Shown: positions 56,873-64,000 of the stretch, piece after piece
How positions within the stretch are numbered: the first letter of the stretch is position 1
Layout: every line of letters starts with the position of its first letter
Source of the DNA: Onthophagus taurus
Lineage: Eukaryota > Arthropoda > Insecta > Coleoptera > Scarabaeidae
DNA: 64,000 nucleotides
Direction of reading: 5' to 3'
Assembly (NCBI RefSeq): GCF_036711975.1
Contig: NC_091973.1
Span: 16,182,001 to 16,246,000, forward strand
Notes under the pieces: generated by a model
The model's database searches: none
The model's input: the letters and a program-made list of their open reading frames with translations, nothing else
What the model was told of the DNA's origin: nothing
Program-made: the position numbers and the translations under genes

Positions 56873-56949
56873 GTTTCTCTCAAAGCTGATATCCGTGCAT
56901 TTGACTGGAATGACGCCTTTAATTCTACTCACATCTGAATCTGATGATT

Positions 56950-57710
56950 AAGCATTATGTCCCTCACAGAACCATCGGGAATACTAAGAGTTTTCCGCAT
57001 TGAAACCGGATGTCACTTCGCGGACGTGCGAGAAATGTTCGGGAAACGGTGGCAGGGTGCGACGATAGATCGGTGTCTTCACCAAAGCCTGTTAAAGCCG
57101 ATCGGAGTAATACTCGATTTTGTATTTAGTTGCGCGCGAAATGATGAAAGACCCTATTTAGCAGTAGAGATATTTGGAAAAAAGATTGTAGGTTTATTAG
57201 ATTCGGGAGCGAATCAGACAATATTTTCGGTGAACGGGGGATTTCTATCATTGAAAAATTGAATGTACCCATATTTAAATCAAATAAGAATGTTAAGGTC
57301 GCGAATAGTGATAGTTGTATTGTCAATCGTATTGTGACTATTCCCATAAAATTACAAGAAAAATGCGTAATGTTAGAAGTTTTGTTAGTACCATAAGTTA
57401 AACATGAATTAATACTAGGGACAGATTTTTGGTGTAAAATGGGCATTGTACCTGACTTAAGACGTGGGGAATGGACATTTTCAAATGAAGCACCTGAATT
57501 GCAATGTAATGCAATCCAATCCAGATCAGAACTTACGGACAAAGACGAAAAGAGACTAAATGGAGAATTAGGTCATACAAATTTAGTTAAACATTATAAA
57601 GCACTAGATAAATAAAGTACTAGATGAATGTGCCTGGTCCTCTCCTTTATTACTCATTCCTAAAACAGACGGACCGATAACTAGGTTCTGTGTTGATTAC
57701 GTCGGGTGTG
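56950..57710 (+). mobile_element. Ty3/gypsy protease-RT fragment (gypsy-4), broken fossil
   Basis: PYLAVEIFGKKIVGLLDSGA with NQTIF is an aspartic protease active site; ELILGTDFWCKMGIVPDL and WSSPLLLIPKTDGPITRFCV continue into RT. No LTR was found at either end; several breaks; old. Confidence 0.7.
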
Positions 57711-57802
57711 ATAGTAGTGTTGTGAGCGCTCTTAACAAACACCAAAATTTATTCGTATAAAACCACTTCATCAATCTATAAAATGCCTACAGTTAAAGGT
57801 GG

Positions 57803-58535
57803 TTGGTGCCATATATAAGTAATAATCTTTTTATTACGAAAAAACTATTCGTTTTCGTGAATCTCATTGCCGGGACATCGTGTAGTCGTCCTTTTCTTTT
57901 TTTTAAACCGATCTTGTTGACATTCTGGTTTTGCGACGATGGTTTCCGATTTAAGAGATTTGAATTGCGAAATTTATTAACTAAATTAGATGTAGACACC
58001 AAAGGAAATAAAACCGAGCTTCGGTTAAAATTGGAAGATGCACTTTTAACGAGAAATATATGTGACAACAATGAAAAAAATCTAGACGACTCTTGCAGTA
58101 GCACGGAAACCGTAATTGATACATGTAAAAGACGATATCATGTGGCTTATAAACCAAAACATAAACTTATTTTAAAACTAATAAATAAAATCAATTATTT
58201 AGAACAAATCATTAATTTCTTGGCTGTTCGTTTGACCAAGTCGCTAAAAAATAACAAAAATAATGGAAACACAAATAAAAACAATAATGTGGATTGCAAG
58301 CTACATGAAACCAAACAGAAGATAATATTAACTCCGAAAATATCTAAAAGAAATTCAAAGATCGTAAATAGTAATGTTGTTTCTGCGGCTGTTGCAGGGG
58401 CACCTATTAGTTCTATAAATACGAAAATAGCTAAAAAAAATACAATCGTCGCAAATAGTAAAGTTCTTTCTGCGGCTGTTGTAGAGGCACCCAATGGCTC
58501 TACAAATCATCACTTGGAGAATGTACTGTGCTCAT
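57803..58535 (+). mobile_element. LINE ORF1 5' fragment with SAP-like domain (LINE-A)
   Basis: A plus-strand frame with FELRNLLTKLDVDTKGNKTE and LRLKLEDALL, a SAP-like helix-extended-helix motif, then a segment (HKLILKLINKINYLEQIINF) that aligns with the same region of LINE-B. Asn/Lys-rich sequence with two copies of VVSAAVAGAP-like text follows. The SGNH part is missing; sequence switches to gypsy-5 at about 58540. Confidence 0.6.
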
Positions 58536-58539
58536 CCCA

Positions 58540-59772
58540 AACTCCGTGAAGGTCCGGATTGCGACTCGCGACGCGCACTGGTTTCCGCGATTCGCTTCAA
58601 GGTGGCCGTAACTTCGCAAAGAGCGGTGCTCATGGACGCCATCTGTTGTAGCATCGCCTGTAGGGGTAGCACACCAGTACGACACCGGTCTCTTCGACGC
58701 GGCCTCGTGGGTTCGCGTCGGCCACGGCTTCCGCCAAATCCGCTAACTCATCTAATGTTTTCTGTTTTTGAGACGCTAGAATAGCCTGTGTGAACGTTGG
58801 TAACCGGTCACACCACAGGGGTCGTAACACGTCGTCGGGGATGACGGTACCAGCCATTTCTTCGTGCTCCAGCAATCGTCGCGTTTTCTGGTCCTGCGTT
58901 ACGCTTAATCGGCGGATCAGTTCGGATTTTAATTTTTCGTACTTGCCCGTTGGCGGAGGGTTGGACAGAATGTCCCGCACTTCTGCCCAGTATTTTTTGT
59001 CTAATGAGCTCACCACGTAGTTGTACTTTGTGTCGTCGGCGGTGATCTGTCCCAAAGCGAACTGCGTTTCCACGTTGATAAACCACAATTGCGGATCCGC
59101 GTCCCAGAATGGTGGAATCTTCACCGCAACACGGTTAATATGTGGTACCTGCGCATTTACGTCCTGTTGATGGTCCATCGTGCTAGTGTTTGGCGTCGGC
59201 AGCGTCGTCTTGATTTTTGATTTATTCGGGTTCCATCGTCGGTGGTTTTCTTCACTCTCGGCTACTTATCGATCACGTCGGGGTCACCAGTTTGCGGGGC
59301 TAATGCTTTGATGGTAGCGAGAGGAAGTTTTAGGAAAACCAATGTCTTCAACGACAAAATTTTATTTACAACAATATTAACAAAAGTGTAGACTCGAAAA
59401 GGGTTGTCGAACAAAAACTACAACGCGACGGTAAGACGGTAACTGCTGACTGATAACTGATAACTGAACTCTCCGGGCCGATCCTGGTTCCTTTTATCCC
59501 CGAGTCCAGTAACATCCCCGGTGAAAGTTTTCTTCGAGTCCTTGTCTGGACCAAAGGGGTCTGCTGTCCAGATGTACGGAGAGAGTTCTTCTGAATAGTT
59601 TCGAACGCTTTCTGGCGTCCAGATGTTCGCCACGGAGAGCGTCCAGTAACATCTCCGGTGAAAGTTTTCCGGGAACCCTTTGCCTGGACCAAAAGGGTGT
59701 CCTGCCCAGATGATCGGAGAGAGATTTTTTTGAACGGTTTAGAAAGTTCTCTGGCGTCCAGATGTTCGCCAC
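58540..59772 (-). mobile_element. Ty3/gypsy 5' fragment (gypsy-5): LTR and gag, broken fossil
   Basis: On the minus strand, an LTR (about 59772-59297) is followed by the primer-like AACTGGTGACCCCGACG and gag from 59178 (IPPFWDADPQLWFINVETQF, KYNYVVSSLDKKYWAEVRDI). The LTR holds a tandem duplication of about 140 bp (GTGGCGAACATCTGGACGCC at both starts), and a GATAAAAG box with a TTCAGTT initiator about 30 bp further. Pol and the second LTR are absent. Confidence 0.78.
58640..59178 (-). CDS. gypsy-5 gag, truncated fossil
   Basis: About 180 codons from MDHQQDVNAQVPHINRVAVK with the gypsy-type capsid block SELIRRLSVTQDQKTRRLLE and DVLRPLWCDRLP. It stops where the element is cut. Confidence 0.75.
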
Positions 59773-59936
59773 AATCATCAATAAGTGATTTTCACAGGTC
59801 ATAAAAGAAAATAATACAATAAACATAAAATACAATTTACAATAATAGTAAGTACACTAAAAGTAGTAATAAGTAACAACACGTAAGTAAAAGAACAAAA
59901 AAAGAAGAAAAAGGCTTCTGGGAGGCGACACACCGG

Positions 59937-60974
59937 TCATAGCAAGTCATCAAAATCATTGGTCAAAAACTCCTGAACAGTATAAAAGGCCTTCGCCACT
60001 AAATAATTTTTCATTTTGTGTTTGAAATTGTTACTGTCTAGCAATCTTTTGTGTTTCGGAAGGACATTGTAGAATTTTATGCCAAAATAATTGACGCCAT
60101 CCCTGCCCCTTGCCGTTCGAGAATAGTCCGTAATTAAGGTATCACCCGCCCTAGTGTAGTAATTATGATAAGTATTAAGAGTTTTAAATTTGGAGATATT
60201 ACCCTTGATATATAAGAGACAATGGAGAATAATAGAGTTATGGCCTAGACCGGCCATAACTCTAACACATCTTCGCTGCACACCAAAAACACGATCCACA
60301 TGGGCGGAGTGACCCCAACAAACTAACGCGTACGCTACGTGGCTGAAGAAATAGTCGTAGTATGTGTTCATCACAACATTGAACGGGACAAGGTCTCTCA
60401 GTCTCCGAATGACGAATACAATGGACATCGAATTTTTAAATTTTGAGATTATGTCACGTAGTTCGTTATAAGATATCGGCTTAAATTCGAAGAGTTTATT
60501 ATTATGATCATTGACCAACGGACCCGAGGAGACATTATGATGGTTTAGTGTAGGAATGTTAATATCATTGTTATCATTAATATCATTGAGGACACTTTGG
60601 GCCACATTAGCAAAGTATGCGTTTAGGTTAGAGGCCGTGAGTTTGTCGGACGAACGTTCACAAGTTGAAGGATTGGTGTTCCGAATAACTTCCCAAATAG
60701 CACGCTGCTTGTTTCCTGAGTTTTCAATGTGCTGACTGTTGGCTCTTTTCTTAGAGTCAGTAATAAGTTTCCGGTAAAAGTCTCTATAGTACCTGACCTG
60801 AGCTCTCGACACTACCGTTGGCCGGTGTCTGTTGATATCGACCAGCAAGTCAAGTACATTCCTAGCAGACTTAATTTCATTGTTGAACCAGGATATTTTC
60901 GGTCTATTATCGTTAAGATGGTGGATTACTCTAGTTCTCTCCCTGAAGCAGAGATAAAAAGAATCTACAATCAA
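59937..60974 (-). pseudogene. LINE-B RT region with in-frame loss of the catalytic core
   Basis: The frame runs PKISWFNNEIKSARNVLDLL, YYRDFYRKLITDSKKRANSQ and FEFKPISYNELRDIISKFKN, then jumps from KNSMS straight to IVFVIRRLRDLVPFNVVMNT, VAYALVCWGHS and VQRRCVRVMAGLGH, which belong after the RT. All catalytic blocks, including the F/YxDD motif, are missing, yet the frame stays open. An in-frame deletion of several hundred codons is inferred. Confidence 0.72.
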
Positions 60975-61073
60975 GTCAATATATAATGAAAATTTATCGA
61001 TTACATGTAAATTAGCATCACTGACAAAGCTAAAATCAGTTGAGTCGAGAAAGTTATAATAATGGAAGAGACC

Positions 61074-61743
61074 CTAGTCTGTAATGGGTCTACAAATGAT
61101 ACGGTTCTTTATTACTGGAGAACTGCTCAACCAGTCACCTTGAAAGGAAACGGTTAGGTGATCAGAAATGGACGGATCGATAACATTAACCAAAAACAGA
61201 GTTGGATCAAGGTTGGTAAATATGTTGTCTAGATATGACGTTTCACGGGTACAATCATTAACACATTTGCGCACACCATAAGATTCGCATAGGTTCCACA
61301 AACTCTGAGCCTCTCTACTATCTAACTAAAAGCGTACATTAAAGTCGCCAGTAATTATAACAATGCGTGTGTATGAAAGCTTTAACAGCGTTCATTTTGC
61401 TTAGAAACATCTGAAAATCGCCGAGCGGTGATCTATACACAGTTAAGAGTTGTACCGCCTGATAATCGACGCCTGCAATCTCAAAATTTATTTCGTTGGA
61501 AAGATTGACTAAATCAAACGGCAAGGGGCAAACAGCAGGTGCAAGGTCCTCTTTAATGTAAACAGCAGATCCGCCACGCTTATGTTTGGAACGGCAGAAG
61601 TGGGATACACACGAGTAACCGGAAAATTTTAAATTACAAATCTCAGGAGCCCTCAAAAAATGTTCATTCAAACATAACACCTCCAAACTATTGCTCATTA
61701 AGTAAGATTCGAATTCGTTAATTTTTCTTACCAAACCCTGCAT
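61074..61743 (-). pseudogene. LINE-B AP endonuclease, interrupted
   Basis: LEVLCLNEHFLRAPEICNLK, KHKRGGSAVYIKEDL and VQLLTVYRSPLGDFQMF lead to the ITGDFNV block, where a frame change and a TAG near 61327 interrupt it. TSYLDNIFTNLDPTLFLVNV and SISDHLTVSFQ close the domain. Confidence 0.72.
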
Positions 61744-61801
61744 ATTATAATGTAAAAGTCTAAACGTGTGTCGTCCCCCCGAAGTCAGATTAAGACAATT
61801 G

Positions 61802-62862
61802 TCAAAAAGAACTCGCAGATTTACAATTTACGGTTATTAGATTATCATGATTTACATAGCGCCTACAGGAGTCCCTGACAAAAGTAGCAACATGTTCAAA
61901 GACTTTAGATATTCCGGCGTGATTAAGATGCAAACCGTGCCGAGTTTTGTCGTAGTAAGTTATCAAAGAATTAGTTTCTATGTAAGCACAACCGTCTTTA
62001 AAATACTTCATTATTACATCATATATATTACAATTCAACTCGAAAATCATTTTATTTAAAATAGGACGCTGGCACCAAAAGGGAATCGATAAAAATATAA
62101 CATTACATAACTTACACAAGTGATTAATTTTTTAAACACAAGTGGACTAATCGTTTTACCTGCAAGCACGTCGTTTGATCCGCCCATGATAATAAGAAAG
62201 TTCTGTTTATTGAGATCTTTACATAAATTCTCAGAATCTAGTATTACGCTTTGCAAGGTGGCGTTCGGTTTGCAAATTGTTAAAACGTCAGAATTCGGCA
62301 GGTGATTACTTAAGATACTTCCCGAGTGTCGCCCGTGGCTATCGCTTAGGATCAGAACTCTAGATTTTCTATAAGAGGGTTGTTCCAGCTAGAGGTCTGG
62401 CTTAGGGACTGGACGCGCAGAACTGTTGGGCTTCTTTCCGATTGGCTGGTTATTGACTTCAACATTTCTTACCGGGGGTTTCCGGATGTCCATAGATCTG
62501 CGCCCGGTAGTATTAGGAACAGCAACAACTTGATTATTAGTTCTAGGTTTAGCAGATTTGTTCCTCAATTTGTTTTTCAATTTCAGAGTCTTAGTAAGAC
62601 GGATTTCAAGATATTCAATCCTATTGAGTAGGCGAAAAACCAGTTTTTTGTTGCTATTATCGTATCGATTCGGAGCCGGTAGAGATTTAAGATTTTTATC
62701 GACACTATCGGAGCTATCATTTACTGATTCCATACTAGTATTTTGGTCAGATATATTTTTTAACTTTAAAATTTGGTTTAATTTATTCTTTAAGTCATTT
62801 TTATTGCCGGTCGTATCGCCTCCCAATTGACACAATATGTTACGTAGCTCAACAAGCTTCAA
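61802..62862 (-). CDS. LINE-B ORF1: SAP-like plus SGNH hydrolase-like domain, frameshifted
   Basis: The N-terminus has a SAP-like motif (LVELRNILCQLGGDTTGNKN, DLKNKLNQIL), then a basic linker. After this come three SGNH blocks: LILSDSHGR (catalytic Ser), FLIIMGGSNDVLAG (block III), and DKTRHGLHLNHAGISK (Asp/His block). A frameshift near 62110 separates blocks III and V. Esterase-like SGNH domains are known in ORF1 of CR1-type LINEs; a SAP fold would add DNA binding. Confidence 0.7.
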
Positions 62863-62870
62863 ATTATCTA

Positions 62871-63169
62871 CGTTTAGAGCTGAGTATCCATTTTTCTAAA
62901 TCACCAATTTTTAAACCACAAATTAAATTCGCCGTATCAAGCCGCCCGAAACTTGTACCTTACAGACTCGAGATTAATAGTACCTAGAAATAAAACGCGA
63001 GATTTACTCACAATATCAACAAATTACACCGGAACACAGGATTCCATTCGTCATATTTGTTATGAACTTTGAAATACACTTTGATTTAAGATTGTTGGTC
63101 ACGCAAAACCCACAAAATTCATAAATTAAACAAACACAGAGTGTACTTAGTTGCAATCTTTCGCCTCCA
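62871..63169. other. No gene seen between two divergent LINE copies
   Basis: AT-rich; probably 5' untranslated sequence of LINE-B and the junction with LINE-C. Confidence 0.35.
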
Positions 63170-63184
63170 TGAACTCAACTTCGA

Positions 63185-64000
63185 ATGAATGTTCTGGAAG
63201 ATGCTGAAAAACTTTTCTCTAACTATAATCAACATGATTATGCCATAATTATGGCTGGTACCAATGACGTTTTGAGTGACACTAAGGTTTCAAAGGATGT
63301 ATATGATAAAACTAAATATTTATACAACCGTTGTACTTTAATTTATGTATCGGTTCCTTACTGGTATGGTAAACACAGTTTAAATGAGAAAATTTATGAA
63401 CATAACAATAGAATGTTTGATTTTTTTAAGGATTCAATTAAAAATGTTGATTGTTTTGTTGATGTCAATTCCTTTTTAAATGTTCGCACACATTAAAAAA
63501 CGTCAAAACTATAAGTTAAGTAAGGGTTGTAATTTAAAGTCATTTCAATGCAATGATACGTATTTTCACAATGGTCAGTCAGTGATAAAAATTATGTAAC
63601 TAATGTTGATGATGATAATTGTAATGTTAATCGTTTAAAATTTGGCGTTACTGGTGTACGTGCTGTCTGTAATACTGATTCACAAAGAGAGGTGACTGAT
63701 TACCTTAAAGTATTGCATTATAATATACAAGGACTCCGAAATAAACGACATGAAATGTGCTCCTTTTTGCAGGATAACAACTCATAAAACTTTGTAATAG
63801 AGAATTACACAAATGTATCTCAATTCTGTAGGTCAGTTTTTGAGAGTGGGGGTGTAGCTATTTTCTTATCTAATGCGTTTTCTTCATATAAATTGCTTAC
63901 TTTGTATGCCTAGAGTGTGGAAAAGAACATGGAGACTGCTGGTAACATAATAAATAAAACACAAATATTAACGGCGTATCGCTCACCACCTGGAAATTAC
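63185..64000 (+). mobile_element. Second SGNH-type LINE copy (LINE-C), runs off the window
   Basis: Plus strand. SGNH block III, DYAIIMAGTNDVLSD, with YVSVPYWYGKHSLNEKIYEH, lies at 63185-63496, followed by further ORF1 sequence and an endonuclease start (LKVLHYNIQGLRNKRHEMCS) at about 63705. SGGVAIFLSNAF and ILTAYRSPPGNY follow with frame changes. It aligns with LINE-B but is diverged, and lacks the SAP and Ser blocks at its left end. Confidence 0.68.

Larger units (their letters stand above)
55645..56940 (+). mobile_element. Jockey/CR1-like LINE, truncated and internally deleted
   Basis: ORF1 remnant (55648-56237) followed by an endonuclease remnant (56276-56872); the RT is absent and the sequence switches to gypsy-4 at about 56950. 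The 5' end is not defined. Confidence 0.7.
59775..62870 (-). mobile_element. LINE with SAP + SGNH ORF1, endonuclease and deleted RT (LINE-B)
   Basis: Minus-strand order: ORF1 (62862-61802), endonuclease (61743-61074), RT flanks and C-terminus (60974-59937), 3' untranslated sequence to about 59775. The RT core is missing. Jockey/CR1-like by its endonuclease and C-terminal blocks. Confidence 0.75.

Noticed and set aside
1-64000. CRISPR arrays, bacterial operons, telomere repeats, rRNA
   Set aside because: No regularly spaced short repeats with unique spacers, no prokaryotic gene packing, no TTAGG arrays and no rRNA-like sequence were seen.

Overview
The window looks like AT-rich nuclear DNA from an insect, possibly a beetle or bug. 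Evidence: spliced genes with GT-AG introns, a TATA plus TCAGT core promoter, an AATAAA signal, and arthropod-type elements (BEL/Pao, Ty3/gypsy, Penelope-like, Tc1/mariner, PIF/Harbinger, P, pogo/Tigger, RTE- and Jockey/CR1-like LINEs). Nothing is bacterial and no rRNA or true tRNA gene was seen. Most of the 64 kb is a nested pile of mobile elements; only two or three loci look like possible host genes.

Layout. 0.2-3.2 kb: a nearly complete Harbinger element whose transposase (+) and MADF/BESS partner gene (-) interleave their exons. 3.35-4.9 kb: an uninterrupted four-exon Tc1-like transposase gene, possibly domesticated. 5-14 kb: a LINE tail, a Penelope-like fragment carrying a pogo-derived MITE, a 141-bp satellite, a 1.45-kb inverted-repeat element, two MITEs and a LINE remnant. 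14.6-15.7 kb: an unrecognised gene with an internal 48-residue repeat and an in-frame stop. 17-19.2 kb: a foldback element and a Harbinger-type MITE. 19.3-28.4 kb (minus strand): a gypsy remnant, an RTE-like LINE with ORF1 and ORF2, and a second gypsy element that has taken up a SINE with perfect 11-bp target duplications. 28.4-32.4 kb: a decayed second Harbinger interrupted by a deleted pogo-like element.

32.4-39.9 kb: a P-element transposase on the minus strand, split by a young BEL/Pao element (identical 289-bp LTRs, CCGTC duplication). 39.9-44.5 kb: a Penelope-like element with RT and GIY-YIG domains, three terminal-repeat copies each holding a hammerhead-like motif, and a Tigger insertion. 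44.5-45.8 kb: a second P-type element. 46.6-51.6 kb: a young gypsy element (identical 306-bp LTRs) inside a 67-bp minisatellite. 51.9-53.8 kb: a Penelope scrap, a THAP exon and MITEs, one with a near-perfect 100-bp hairpin. 54.3-54.8 kb: a compact F-box gene with promoter and poly(A) signal but one frameshift. 55.6-64 kb: LINE and gypsy fragments, including a LINE family whose ORF1 joins a SAP-like and an SGNH-hydrolase-like domain.

No host pathway or operon can be inferred. The relationships visible are those of elements: transposase with DNA-binding partner, RT with endonuclease, and parent elements with their non-autonomous derivatives. All family calls come from reading motifs by eye; no database search was possible.
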